NCBI RefSeq assembly: GCF_019249295.1
Contig: NZ_JAESDH010000003.1
Coordinates: 1 to 64,000, forward strand
DNA from: Alteromonas antoniana
GTDB lineage: Bacteria > Pseudomonadota > Gammaproteobacteria > Enterobacterales > Alteromonadaceae
Direction: 5' to 3'
DNA: 64,000 bases
The position numbers were made by a program, and so were the translations under genes. The notes under the pieces were generated by a model. The model was not told the origin of the DNA and did no database searches. It was given only the letters and a program-made list of their open reading frames with translations. Positions within the stretch are counted from its first letter, which is position 1. Every line of letters starts with the position of its first letter. Below are positions 44,259 to 53,408 of the stretch, piece after piece.

Positions 44259-45251
44259 ATGACTTCGAACATCACAAACATTCAGACGATCGGTGCTCAG
44301 CTTGGAATGAAGCTGGTACCAGGAAGCACTGGTGATGATAGTGACATGCTTTGCGGGTTTTCCTGCCAGATAACTGATGTCATCACGCTGTTTATCGATA
44401 TCTATAAAGAAAATCAGACAGGTGAAGCATATCTTTTAGCCAAAGAAAGTAACACTGTTAGCTACGCCAAATTGGGCAATGCTCCTGTGCTTGAGTCCGT
44501 AGCGCTTATTTGCAGAAACCTGGTGGATGCCTTTCGCCTGGAAGGCAACGAAATCACTATCTCCTCCGTGGTCAGAGACAACCACAATAACAGTTACGAT
44601 TTGAAAGACTTGTCTCTTCACAAGATATACGTTGATGACGCCGGAGCCACTTATAAGATGCTGGATGGTATTGCCACACAAAAGCATCCTGAGCACGGGA
44701 TTGATGTTGATGTTTTTGCGCTGGTGGATATTAACGGTAACACCCAGTGGGAAAACACAGATGTTCTTGGGCGCACCTATAAGACAGCAGGCTGGGAAAG
44801 CCTGGTACCGGAAGGTGGGGAGCTGACTTATCTGTCTCCATTTACTCCGGATGTTATCCGCACATCAATCTGCCGCAACAAACCGGCTGAGCCCGGTCTG
44901 CTTGAGCACGCCCGCTACGTGACATCACGTGAAATCCGAGCGCAGATAGAGAGTTGCCTGGCAATTATTGGTGTTGAGGAGTTCGAGTGTAGTGCACTGG
45001 ACGCAGCTGAATACATTGCCGGCAATACTAGCTGGGAAAACCTCGACCACGAGATAAATGAACAGACCAAGCTGCTGGCTGTGGCTGAGCGCGGCCACTG
45101 CGAAGGCTATCTCCTGAAGGTACTGGCTCTTGATGAATCAGAGGGCTCGTTCAAAACCGTATTTCGCGCAAAATACCTCAGCAGTGAAGAGGCAGTTTGG
45201 AATATCGCACGCCGAGTAAGCATAGCGATTGAGGAAGGTAAGTATAACTAA
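44259..45251 (+). CDS. Soluble protein, unknown; first of a five-gene operon
   Basis: 330 residues from the ATG at 44259, with GGGAG upstream. No membrane segment or named domain; acidic (GSTGDDSDMLCGFSCQITDV, DVDVFALVDINGNTQWEN). It starts a run of same-strand genes to 47171. A TCCCGG/CCGGGA hairpin lies in the 52-bp gap after it (45263-45281), perhaps to set relative expression. Confidence 0.55.
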   Translation: MTSNITNIQTIGAQLGMKLVPGSTGDDSDMLCGFSCQITDVITLFIDIYKENQTGEAYLLAKESNTVSYAKLGNAPVLESVALICRNLVDAFRLEGNEITISSVVRDNHNNSYDLKDLSLHKIYVDDAGATYKMLDGIATQKHPEHGIDVDVFALVDINGNTQWENTDVLGRTYKTAGWESLVPEGGELTYLSPFTPDVIRTSICRNKPAEPGLLEHARYVTSREIRAQIESCLAIIGVEEFECSALDAAEYIAGNTSWENLDHEINEQTKLLAVAERGHCEGYLLKVLALDESEGSFKTVFRAKYLSSEEAVWNIARRVSIAIEEGKYN

Positions 45252-45303
45252 CCCTAAATAGGTCCCGGCTAACGACCGGGATGCATTTGAAGAGGAATCC
45301 ATT

Positions 45304-45993
45304 ATGATCACAAGTAATATGCTCAGCCACTACAACAGTAACGACATAACCGAAGGCGCCTTCGTCATCGCCACCCTGGTAATGAAGCCCGGTGCCACGT
45401 ATGCAGAGGCGATAACGTTGCTGGAGGACTTTAACGTCATTGCTGGAGGGCATTCGAAAGCGAGCCTGGCGCCCAATGACTTTGAGCGCATTTGCAAAGG
45501 TTGTACGGTAGATGATGACGCTTTTGCCCCAATCACATATGGTGTCTCTAATGACACTGCGTACTTTGCGCTGGTGGTCGAACTGACCATTGAAGATGAG
45601 TCGACCGTAAATAGCTCCATCCACCAGCTGAACGATGCGATAGAAAAATTCAATCGCCAAGTGCCCGATGGTTATTCCATCTTCGCTCAGGAAAGTACCC
45701 TGGCCTCACTGAAAGATGAACTTCAGGGTTTTGAGACGTGGATGGGGAAACACTCGGGCGCCAAGCGTTATCTAGCCAAATCCGATACCGCGTTCACTAT
45801 CCGCGGCGAGCTGGACTCTGGTAAAACCTTTGAGATGGATGTTGATGTTGACACCATCAATAAACGGGATGCCCTTCCAGACCATTATCGAAGCCTGGCA
45901 CATGCCCAGCAACAAGAGCAGGAAACTTTCTATCTGACACTGGCCATGACCCACTATGAAAATCACTTTGAGGAAGCTCAATGGAACAACTAA
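45304..45993 (+). CDS. Soluble protein, unknown
   Basis: 229 residues, AGAGGAA before the ATG. Acidic, no recognised domain. It overlaps the start of the next gene by 13 bp, so they are co-translated. Confidence 0.55.
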   Translation: MITSNMLSHYNSNDITEGAFVIATLVMKPGATYAEAITLLEDFNVIAGGHSKASLAPNDFERICKGCTVDDDAFAPITYGVSNDTAYFALVVELTIEDESTVNSSIHQLNDAIEKFNRQVPDGYSIFAQESTLASLKDELQGFETWMGKHSGAKRYLAKSDTAFTIRGELDSGKTFEMDVDVDTINKRDALPDHYRSLAHAQQQEQETFYLTLAMTHYENHFEEAQWNN

Positions 45994-46547
45994 ACAATGG
46001 CACCTTTGCGCCTCGGGCAATAAAGAAACTTGCCGCAACAATGTTAAGTAACGGATTCGACAAGGCGAACGAAACCAGAAGTGACGCTGTCGAGCTGACA
46101 AGAACCATGCATTTTGCGAACGGGAAAGCAGTAATTTTGCTGGTGGTGTACTTTTCAGGGAACGCGGAGTTCATCCTTAAGGACGGCGACACATCATTTT
46201 GGCAAGAGAGTGATGCTGCAGGCGCCCCCGTCAAACACTGGCTCCTCCATCGTGCTCACCTGCTGACTGAAATTGCCAAGGCGCAAGGGATCGCAATTAC
46301 CTGGAAGAAACCGGTCCTGTTAAATGGTGCTGATTTCATGAATCTGGCCATCACGCCGGCACCAGAAGCATACATCGATAGAGAAGACCGTCTCATGTGC
46401 ATTAAGCGAATTCGTATGAGCGAAAAGTATGGGCGCTTTTATTGGGTATGGACCGACCAAATGATGCCAGAGCGATTAACCCAGGAACAGTTCATGAAGA
46501 ACTTTAGATTGTTATCACTAAACCCAATCGGAGGGACACCCGGGTGA
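45981..46547 (+). CDS. Soluble protein, unknown
   Basis: 188 residues; GAGGAAG before the ATG inside the previous gene. No recognised domain. Its stop TGA overlaps the GTG of the next gene. Confidence 0.55.
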   Translation: MEQLNNGTFAPRAIKKLAATMLSNGFDKANETRSDAVELTRTMHFANGKAVILLVVYFSGNAEFILKDGDTSFWQESDAAGAPVKHWLLHRAHLLTEIAKAQGIAITWKKPVLLNGADFMNLAITPAPEAYIDREDRLMCIKRIRMSEKYGRFYWVWTDQMMPERLTQEQFMKNFRLLSLNPIGGTPG

Positions 46548-46994
46548 ACACACTGAAGTTCCGATATCACGACGGCGGCCGAGTTGATGCCGGGTACCGC
46601 GGGGAAGCGCGTGACTGTGTAGCCAGGGCTGTGGCCATTGCATCCGGCTCCCCCCTACAAAGAGGTCTATGCTACTCTGGCTGAAGGGAATGCCTCACAG
46701 AAAGTCAGGGGGACTGAAAAGCGACGCCCCAAATCTGCCAGAAATGGCATAGTGACAAAAAGCCCGTGGTTTCATGATTACATGACTAAGCTCGGCTTTA
46801 CCTGGTACCCAACAATGAAAGTTGGCCAGGGCTGTACCACTAAGCTCAATGCCGGTGACCTCCCCTCTGGCACGCTGGTGGTAAAAGTAACAAAGCACGT
46901 GGCAGCTGTTATCGATGGTAGGCTAATGGATACACATGACTGCAGCCGAAAAGGTACTCGGTGTGTTTATGGCTACTGGAAGAAGGATGAGTAG
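46544..46994 (+). pseudogene. Conserved hypothetical protein broken by a C-tract frameshift
   Basis: From the GTG at 46544 the frame reads KFRYHDGGRVDAGYRGEARD and CVARAVAIASG, then goes off frame. The other frame continues PYKEVYATLAEG ... KLGFTWYPTMKVGQGCTTKL ... DTHDCSRKGTRCVYGYW. Both halves belong to one small conserved family (about 150 residues) with Cys/His positions that suggest a cysteine-peptidase-like fold. The switch point is a run of six Cs at 46650-46655; five would keep the frame. It may be a pseudogene, a phase-variable gene or a sequencing error. Confidence 0.75.
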
Positions 46995-47171
46995 ATGATT
47001 TGTGAATTCATCAGAATTGCGGCGTATAAAAGTCGATGCACTGGAGATAAAGCGTTAAGCAGAACAGTGAGAAAGCTCTTTGCCCGCACCCAACTGCACC
47101 GCGCATGGTTGCAGGGGTGGACCGGATCGTTTTTACTGCCAGTGTTAGAGCGAATGTATGTAGGAGAGTAA
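46995..47171 (+). CDS. Small basic protein, unknown; last gene of the operon
   Basis: 58 residues, starting directly after the previous TAG. Very basic (KSRCTGDKALSRTVRKLFAR). The 224-bp mini-element inserted at its stop codon: without it the gene would end at ATGTAA, three residues shorter. The change is therefore nearly silent. Confidence 0.45.
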   Translation: MICEFIRIAAYKSRCTGDKALSRTVRKLFARTQLHRAWLQGWTGSFLLPVLERMYVGE

Positions 47172-47382
47172 TAAAGTTCATACTAAGTATTAAAGTATCA
47201 CACTAAGCTGTTTTGTATTTCAAGGTCACAATGAATATCAATGACTTACGTATTCTGACAGCTTGGCTGACGCTAACAAATCTCCCTACAGTCTGAAACT
47301 TTATTTATGGTTGGATTGGTTTGCTCTCGATTCACAGCGGCTTCCAAGTGGCCGCAGTATGAAGCTTTATTACTCTACGACA
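47159..47382. mobile_element. 224-bp Tn7-like MITE related to the methylase transposon
   Basis: Left end TGTAGGAGAGTAATAAAG then TTCATACT; right end read inward TGTCGTAGAGTAATAAAG then CTTCATACT. A 5-bp duplication ATGTA flanks it (47154-47158, 47383-47387). The left end has close repeats (TTCATACTAAGTATTAAAG, then TCACACTAAG). The right has a second spaced AATAAAGTTTCAGACT copy. It carries no gene. End sequence and layout match the 35229-36666 element, so one unseen transposase probably moves both. Confidence 0.88.
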
Positions 47383-47410
47383 ATGTAAGGAAGTTGGCCT
47401 CAAAGATACG

Positions 47411-47447
47411 AAAAGCTAATTAAGGTGGCACATGAATTAGCTTTTTT
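47411..47447 (+). terminator. Intrinsic terminator of the 44-47 kb operon
   Basis: AAAAGCTAATT and AATTAGCTTTT pair perfectly around a 13-nt loop, followed by further Ts. It lay about 25 bp after the operon's last stop before the MITE inserted. Confidence 0.85.
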
Positions 47448-47525
47448 ACCTTCTTAAGTTAGAACATTCTGTGGAAGAGCCCTACCCGTTTTTTGTCAAC
47501 TCGTAATCACGGTGAGAACACACCT

Positions 47526-47549
47526 AAAGCACCTGAAGGGTGCTTTTTT
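47526..47549 (+). terminator. Second intrinsic terminator
   Basis: AAAGCACC and GGTGCTTT around a 5-nt loop, with a T-run on the plus side. It may also stop hipA transcription from the other side less efficiently. Confidence 0.75.
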
Positions 47550-47587
47550 GATTTCCTCAATTATCCCTTTGCAATTAATCGGGCAGT

Positions 47588-48787
47588 TCAACTAATGTTT
47601 GGAATGATCCCGCCTAACCGATTCATATCCTGGTCAGTGACGCCATAACGCTTAAAGTAGTGTTGCCACTCGCCCGCCAACGCCTTAACTTCAGCAAGTA
47701 TTCTTTTAGCCTTGAACTGTTTAAGGCCAAATCGTTCTGACTGACTTAGTAAATTTTCGTCGGTCGCATGCCTGCCGTCATCCCCCATGCCGATACCGTG
47801 AAGGCGGCTGTTTCCTATGGGCAATACATCATATGCTGGTGTCAGTCTCCATCCCTGTGATTCGAATATATACATTAGCGCGTGATTGCGGGCGTGGTCG
47901 TCAGTGTTTCCAATGTACGCGTTGAACACCATGCGATAATAGAGGTCGTGCGCATCTTTGGGCTCTGAGCCGTGTTTAAGAATATATTGTGCCAGAAACC
48001 CATAAGTATATGTGCTGGTGGTGAGACTCTGGTTAACCTTCTTCGTATTGAATATCGAGTTGGCACTCAAAAAGTGGCAGATCGGCTTTTCATGTTGAAC
48101 ATCGAACCTTTCCACCAGCAACACATCGCCGTCTTGCGTTTCACAAACCCGGGTCGGTGCAACCCTACAAGGCAGCTCTGACAGCATTTGCATTGAGGCG
48201 TGCTCGACTCTTACTGTATTAAATAGGTCGTTATCGCGATTGAATTTTGCCAGATAGGCTATGCCATTGTCGTTGATGAGAGTTTTAGGCCGCGCTCCCC
48301 CCATGCTTGAGCCATACTCGAAGGCCTTTTTTGCCTCATCGGACACCTCCTTATCATTTAAGATGGCGTCCTTCCCTTTTAGCAATACCGGAATATCACC
48401 CAACGTGTTTTTGCTGTGTTTACGTTTTGAGCCAGTGCTGGATAAACTGAATACCAGCGCCCCCACTCCCATGCCAGAACCGGCCAGCAAAAACTCCAAT
48501 TCATTTTTCGGTTTGGTAGTATGCAACGACAGAATAACTTGCTTACCCCATGAATCCGCGCCGGCATCATTTAATGCCCCGAAAAGTCCGTGATCATACT
48601 TGGTTGAATAAGTGTTCTCGCTAAGCGGCAAGTTTATCGGGTCAAGGGCAAAAGCATCTTTGCGTGCCAGGTAACTTTTGCCGTAGACAAACTGGCAAGA
48701 ATTATTGCGGTGATCGTAAGCAATCTTGGCACAAACCACAGGGGATGCTTCTAACCCATCAATAAATACAAACGCTTTAGAAATCAT
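47588..48787 (-). CDS. hipA: HipA-like serine/threonine kinase toxin
   Basis: 399 residues, full length for the family. It has the HipA landmarks GGARPK (163-168), the catalytic loop NTDDHARNH (294-302) and LTPAYDVLP (metal-binding Asp320). HipA kinases phosphorylate host targets such as glutamyl-tRNA synthetase and induce dormancy. It overlaps the hipB gene by 11 bp and lies downstream of it, the normal order. Confidence 0.92.
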   Translation of the reverse strand: MISKAFVFIDGLEASPVVCAKIAYDHRNNSCQFVYGKSYLARKDAFALDPINLPLSENTYSTKYDHGLFGALNDAGADSWGKQVILSLHTTKPKNELEFLLAGSGMGVGALVFSLSSTGSKRKHSKNTLGDIPVLLKGKDAILNDKEVSDEAKKAFEYGSSMGGARPKTLINDNGIAYLAKFNRDNDLFNTVRVEHASMQMLSELPCRVAPTRVCETQDGDVLLVERFDVQHEKPICHFLSANSIFNTKKVNQSLTTSTYTYGFLAQYILKHGSEPKDAHDLYYRMVFNAYIGNTDDHARNHALMYIFESQGWRLTPAYDVLPIGNSRLHGIGMGDDGRHATDENLLSQSERFGLKQFKAKRILAEVKALAGEWQHYFKRYGVTDQDMNRLGGIIPNIS

Positions 48788-49067
48788 TGTCTAATTCCAC
48801 ATTTCCCTGTCGAGACTTACGCAACAAAAGGCGGCTTTTTTCTGCCAGTTTGTCATCCACCAGCGCCTGAAAATCATCGAGCAAATCCAAATGTTCCAAC
48901 ACGCTTACAACTGCTTTTACGTTTACTGGCCGGCCATTCTCCATCGCTGATATTGTTGAGCGACTCAGCCCCGTCCGCTCGGCCAGTTCGGTTTGATCCA
49001 TGGTGTCAGAGCGCACCGCACTTACCAATCTCCCAATAGATTTGATGAAAACCTGTACCTTTTGCAT
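48777..49067 (-). CDS. hipB: HipB-like HTH antitoxin
   Basis: 96 residues with a Xre-type helix-turn-helix (MDQTELAERTGLSRSTISAMENG, about 23-45). HipB binds HipA and represses the operon. The tail is charged. Ribosome site is weak. Translation should be coupled to hipA through the overlap. Confidence 0.9.
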   Translation of the reverse strand: MQKVQVFIKSIGRLVSAVRSDTMDQTELAERTGLSRSTISAMENGRPVNVKAVVSVLEHLDLLDDFQALVDDKLAEKSRLLLRKSRQGNVELDNDF

Positions 49068-49387
49068 GATTTATTACTCATTAGTGGGCTTATGATTTAA
49101 ATATAACACAAAAAGGCGAGCTGGGCATGTATAAAATATAAAGCATAAGTCGGCTTACGAATGATATTTTAATCACAAAAATTGTCTTTACCCATCTTTG
49201 TACATGTTTAACGTAGGATTGATTTTTACACGTTATTGCTACGAACAAACTCACTGTTCGTACGAACACTAGCATCGGTTATTTTCATTAGTTTGACCAT
49301 ATGGACAAACACTATAAGCTAGATGTAATAATTGCCCTAATTGGACGAGGTAAGCCATGAAATGGGCTAGCTACTAGTATATTGTAA

Positions 49388-49403
49388 ATGACTTACAAGT
49401 CAT
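49388..49403. promoter_or_regulatory. Palindrome before the first CoiA-like gene
   Basis: ATGACTT-AC-AAGTCAT, perfect 7-bp arms, 16 bp before the ATG at 49420; preceded by AGTATATTGTAAATG, which overlaps a probable -10. Rest of the 49068-49387 gap: promoter of hipBA and AT-rich DNA, nothing else recognised. Confidence 0.5.
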
Positions 49404-49419
49404 CGGGAGCACAACGAGC

Positions 49420-50229
49420 ATGAGTATTCACCTTATCCCTTTTGGATTACGACTGGCCGATGAGAAAATGGTGTCAGTTGATGAGGTTGAGCGCGGACTT
49501 GATGCCGGATGTATTTGTCCGAGTTGCCGACTCCCCCTGGTGGCCAGAAAATCAGAGCGCAACATCAAGATGCCCCATTTTGCCCACCATACCCGGGGCG
49601 ACAAAAAGGCTGAGAAACTCTGTGAGTATTCACTTGCTATGTCAGTGAGATTGATGATGCACCAACTCAGTGACACCGGGCAGCTTCGTTTCCGGACACC
49701 GGTACTTGCTGCACACCGCACCGCCCTGCCCCCCACGCAATGTCAAAGTCGATTGCTACAGCTGGAGAATATACAGATAGATGCGTTTTTCGAGGGTATA
49801 AAAGTCGACATCCTCAGTGAAGTAAAGGGACACACTTTTGTTTTGTACCTAACACACAGAGGTCGCACAGTGCCGGCTGAGCTCACCTCCCCTACCAGGA
49901 AGAACTGTGGGATTGTGGCACTGGACATTGAGATACTCTCAGAACGTTTCGCAGAAAGTGAAGGGAAATTGTATACGGAAATACTAAAAGACTATCTAGA
50001 GACGCTGCAATCGTACCGCTACTGGGTCTACAACAGGCACTATACTAAGCCGCCCGCAACCTATGTTCGCAAGCCACGACAAAATAAAACGCCCCCCTTA
50101 AACGAATCTGAGAATCCCGACACTAGTGATACTCTGCGCGATGAGCTTTTGAGCATAGGCCTTTCCATGCGAACGGAGCCTCCGCGGTGGACACCGTCCC
50201 GCAGACCCTTCAAGCGTCAGAAAGGATAA
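49420..50229 (+). CDS. CoiA-like protein with zinc-binding N-terminus
   Basis: 269 residues. The start reads FGLRLADEKMVSVDEVERGL, then CICPSCRLPLVARKS ... MPHFAHH, the CxxC...HFxHH zinc site characteristic of the competence-protein-CoiA-like family. A basic, proline-rich C-terminus (RRPFKRQKG) could bind DNA. The central region should be nuclease-like, but I see no intact catalytic triad. A larger relative lies at 54728-56311. The role is unknown; CoiA itself acts in natural transformation. Confidence 0.7.
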   Translation: MSIHLIPFGLRLADEKMVSVDEVERGLDAGCICPSCRLPLVARKSERNIKMPHFAHHTRGDKKAEKLCEYSLAMSVRLMMHQLSDTGQLRFRTPVLAAHRTALPPTQCQSRLLQLENIQIDAFFEGIKVDILSEVKGHTFVLYLTHRGRTVPAELTSPTRKNCGIVALDIEILSERFAESEGKLYTEILKDYLETLQSYRYWVYNRHYTKPPATYVRKPRQNKTPPLNESENPDTSDTLRDELLSIGLSMRTEPPRWTPSRRPFKRQKG

Positions 50230-50241
50230 TTCAGGTGGCAC

Positions 50242-50553
50242 ATGAATAAGAGCGAAGTGCGCATATCTACTATTCAAAAGGATATATTAATTCTTCTTTG
50301 GGTTTTCTTGCAAAAAGGTCACCAGAAGCCGGTACCTGGAATGCAGCTGCTAGCAATGATCAATGAGAGTCGCTGTAAAACGATTGCTGACAGAAACTTC
50401 AGAGTGTCTTGCCATACCCTGGCCAAACATGGATTAATTGAGAAGTTCCGCGCTGACAATCTCAGCCTGGCATGGAGACTGACCTCCTCTGGAGGTGTCA
50501 GGGCCGAAAAGTATTACAATGAGATCACGTCCACCAGCGAGAGTAATGGGTAA
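50242..50553 (+). CDS. Small winged-helix-like protein
   Basis: 103 residues, AGGTGG before the ATG. The pattern of a helical N-terminus then LAKHGLIEKFRADNLSLAWRLTSSG looks like a winged-helix DNA-binding fold. Its last codons overlap the start of the next gene (ATGGGTAA), so the two are coupled. Family not certain. Confidence 0.55.
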   Translation: MNKSEVRISTIQKDILILLWVFLQKGHQKPVPGMQLLAMINESRCKTIADRNFRVSCHTLAKHGLIEKFRADNLSLAWRLTSSGGVRAEKYYNEITSTSESNG

Positions 50554-50965
50554 ACCTACGCGCATGACCGTAAAGAGTAGAGTAAGAGAGCGAATTGCGA
50601 AGTCGCAAAATTGTGTATTTCTGCGCTCTGACTTTGAGGGGATATCAACCTACCAACAGGCAGGGAAAGCACTACGAGAACTCGTGTTATCCGGAGAGTT
50701 AATGCGAATTGGCTACGGCTTATATGCCAAAGCAAGGGTAAATAGAATATCGGGAGAAGTGATGCCAGATTGCGCTGGTGGTGCAGACAGTGTACTCATT
50801 GAAGCCTTGGAGAGATTGGGCGTCAGCTATACCGTGGACAGTCTCAGCGAAAAATACATGTCAGGCCAAAGTACACAAGTCCCGGCGCACGTCAAAGTGA
50901 CGCCAGATGACCCTGCCTTCAACAGAAAAATTACAGTCGGTAAGCACAAAATCAATTGTCCTTAA
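50546..50965 (+). CDS. DUF6088/AbiEi-like antitoxin-type regulator
   Basis: 139 residues from the ATG at 50546, which overlaps the previous stop. RVRERIAKSQNCVFLRSDFE, ALRELVLSGELMRIGYGLYAK and a C-terminal PDCAGGADSVLIEALERLGV fit the DUF6088 / AbiEi-type winged-helix family, antitoxins of type IV systems. The usual AbiEii nucleotidyltransferase partner is not next to it, so it is probably an orphan regulator. Confidence 0.65.
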   Translation: MGKPTRMTVKSRVRERIAKSQNCVFLRSDFEGISTYQQAGKALRELVLSGELMRIGYGLYAKARVNRISGEVMPDCAGGADSVLIEALERLGVSYTVDSLSEKYMSGQSTQVPAHVKVTPDDPAFNRKITVGKHKINCP

Positions 50966-51134
50966 GTACCCCTGAATTGTGAAGGTCAGCAAACTCATAT
51001 AACGCAACGGCGTCAGTCACCCCCAGTTGTACCATCTCATTGAGGTCGATAACCTCCTGGTCTATTAATGGCTCGCCGTCTTTATCAAGCTTATATAATC
51101 TTGCCTTCTTACCCTGACCAACAACTTTGTACAT
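50952..51134 (-). CDS. Small protein, unknown
   Basis: 60 residues from the ATG at 51134. Starts MYKVVGQGKKARLYKLDKDG. It converges on the previous gene with a 14-bp overlap of the 3' ends. No family recognised. Confidence 0.4.
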   Translation of the reverse strand: MYKVVGQGKKARLYKLDKDGEPLIDQEVIDLNEMVQLGVTDAVALYEFADLHNSGVLKDN

Positions 51135-51237
51135 TGAGAGTTCTCTTGTCTTAACCTGGTCGCATAATATCACGGAACGAGAGACATCGAGTTCTCTTAG
51201 GAACAGAGCGCCCGCATATAGCCGGCGCCCAGCTACA

Positions 51238-51678
51238 TCAATTCAAAATATCAGAGCGACGTTGCCCGGCCTCTAAATCTTGCCACAGAGCTCGGCCGAC
51301 AATTTTAGCGGTTTGCTCTACATAGTTATTGGGCTTTTCGAGGTCGCTCCCGGTATGCCTATACAAATCCTCAAGGTCCATGCTGAGCGTTAGACTTGTC
51401 CATTCGCTCACTTGCGTTGAAACCTCTTCCTGGTTGCTCATCTTAAGTGCTGACAAGTCCCGGGCTACTCTCTTTAGTTCTAGTAAAATCTGCCCCGCTT
51501 TCTGGAGTGGATCCGAATACTTCATTTCAGTCAGCCAACCGTTCTCCCTTTGAATCAGCGCGGCATCACCTTCCAACTCGCTAAGCTCGATATACGAACG
51601 AACATGATAACGGTAGTTTTGAAACTTGAAGAGTAGCTCCAGTGCTTCGAACCCGAGGTCGCGGACCTCCTGTTGCAC
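51238..51678 (-). CDS. Helical protein, unknown
   Basis: 146 residues from a GTG with AGGGA upstream. Alpha-helical, acidic, no named domain. Follows a small membrane protein gene by 6 bp, so the two are an operon. Confidence 0.5.
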   Translation of the reverse strand: MQQEVRDLGFEALELLFKFQNYRYHVRSYIELSELEGDAALIQRENGWLTEMKYSDPLQKAGQILLELKRVARDLSALKMSNQEEVSTQVSEWTSLTLSMDLEDLYRHTGSDLEKPNNYVEQTAKIVGRALWQDLEAGQRRSDILN

Positions 51679-51684
51679 TTCCCT

Positions 51685-51906
51685 TTATATCTCGATTTTA
51701 GCGAGTTCCTTCTGAGTTGACTCAGCCTCAAACTTCTCATAACCGGACACGACGATTATGACCACCAGCACTAACGTATTGGTGCGCTTCCAGTTCTTGC
51801 GACGCCGCTGGGCCGCTTCGTCCGTGGTGGCATTTTCATCCAGACAAAAATGGGTGATAAACAGCGACACCGCTGCCAGCACACCGGCGATAATAATGAA
51901 ATTCAT
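51685..51906 (-). CDS. Small membrane protein, unknown
   Basis: 73 residues with two hydrophobic segments (IIIAGVLAAVSLFITHFCL at 3-21 and TLVLVVIIVVSGYEKF at about 44-59) joined by a basic loop RRRKNWKR. First gene of a pair with the helical protein downstream. Confidence 0.5.
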   Translation of the reverse strand: MNFIIIAGVLAAVSLFITHFCLDENATTDEAAQRRRKNWKRTNTLVLVVIIVVSGYEKFEAESTQKELAKIEI

Positions 51907-52091
51907 CTTATATATACCTTAATCAAATTGAAGAAACACCAGGCTAGCCCTGGCATCAGGAATCTACACGCATTTACTTTTGTGTGTACATTATCTGCAA
52001 ATCTACCGGAGCAGCGTTAAATTCAAAAAAACTGGTTATGCTGAAAATTGCTGACTACTATTTAGACAGAACAGACACAACAAGGATTGTT

Positions 52092-53146
52092 ATGCGTTTC
52101 TCGATTCTTTATTACCTACTACTACTCTTCCCCACGGTGAAATAAAGCCGATTGGCAATCCCCTTCCCATGGAGTCAAAAGAACCCCCTCCGGAGGGTTG
52201 TGAAGACAAGCCCCAAACCGCCTATGAGCTGCATTATCGCGCTAATGTTCTCAATTGCTTCACCAGTGAAAACGACTTCAAGGTTTTCAAGCATAACGCC
52301 GGACAGCACTTCGCGAATCTTATTTACACGCCGACCGAAATCACAGCTAGATTTAACGAGTTTGAGCCACTGGACCGGCCATATGCCGGCTATACCTATT
52401 ACTCGCGCTTTGTTGAAACTCTTTATGCTGATGACTCCAGCACACGTTTTGAACTTCAGTTAGGCCTGCTGGGCAGAGCATCGCTGTCTGAAGAGGTGCA
52501 AAAGAACTGGCACAAGTTGTGGGACCTTGATGATCCCACCTGGGAGAAGCAAATAGCTACCGAACCGGCAGTGCAGTTCAATTATACACACCGCTTTGCC
52601 ATCCCCCGGTTCATGCAGTGGAATAAAGACCGCATCCAAAACACCAGATATGCCGATGTACAGCCTTATGTTTTCATAGAAGCGGGGTCGGTATTCATGA
52701 GAGCGACAGCAGGACTGGATGTCAGAGTGTCTTTGTATAACATGAAAACGTATTTTGATGGCCCGTTTCTGATTTCCAAAGTCCCTAAAATGGGGGATTT
52801 AGATCCCCTGGCGCCCGCGCCAGAACCTGTAAGAAAGCCTGAACCACCGTCAAAGCACTGCTTCTTAAAAGTAATATGCACACCCACCAGCGCATATTTG
52901 TTTGCTACCGCAGAAGAGACTGCCGTTCTACGAAACTCAACAATTGAAGGAGGCATGTTTACTGACTCTCCGTATACCCAGCATGCCGCAAAGCGCGTGC
53001 GTACTACCGCAATTGGTATAAGGGTGGCCTGGGAAACGTGGCAGCTATCCGCAGCATTTAATGCCAGAAGTCCGGAGGTAGAGGGAATTCCTTTTGATGA
53101 GGACTATCATCGCTGGGGAGAACTAAGATTTGGTTTTAATTGGTAA
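52092..53146 (+). pseudogene. lpxR: LpxR-like lipid A 3'-O-deacylase with frameshifted signal peptide
   Basis: The body (from about 52136) matches the LpxR/DUF2219 outer-membrane barrel family: catalytic-type SENDFKVF (Asn-Asp pair), LDRPYAGYTYYSRF, QKNWHKLW (likely His), and a final aromatic FNW. The signal peptide MRFSILYYLLLLFP is encoded in another frame from 52092 with AAGGA upstream and hits TAA at 52143. One more C in the CCCC run (52130-52133) would join them as LLLFPHGEIKPIG. The downstream ATG at 52169 has no ribosome site. The enzyme would remove a lipid A acyl chain. The gene is either inactive or phase-variable. Confidence 0.75.
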
Positions 53147-53408
53147 CCGTGTACCGGCAACTGGTAAAGCGGATAACCATTATTGGTAACAGCTGCCGGT
53201 ATATTGGTAACCCACCCACTTTGCTTGACCATATCTTCCAATGGGTATAGCGTATACGTACACCTTCGACTAGGAGCATCTCCAGTCATTAATGAAGGTC
53301 CCTACTGGCTACGAGCCATGTTACGACTGCACTACGGTATCTATGAACTTCAAAGGTATTCGTAGTGTAAGTATGTAACCTTCCCTCCCCGTTTAGAATG
53401 GTACCAGG

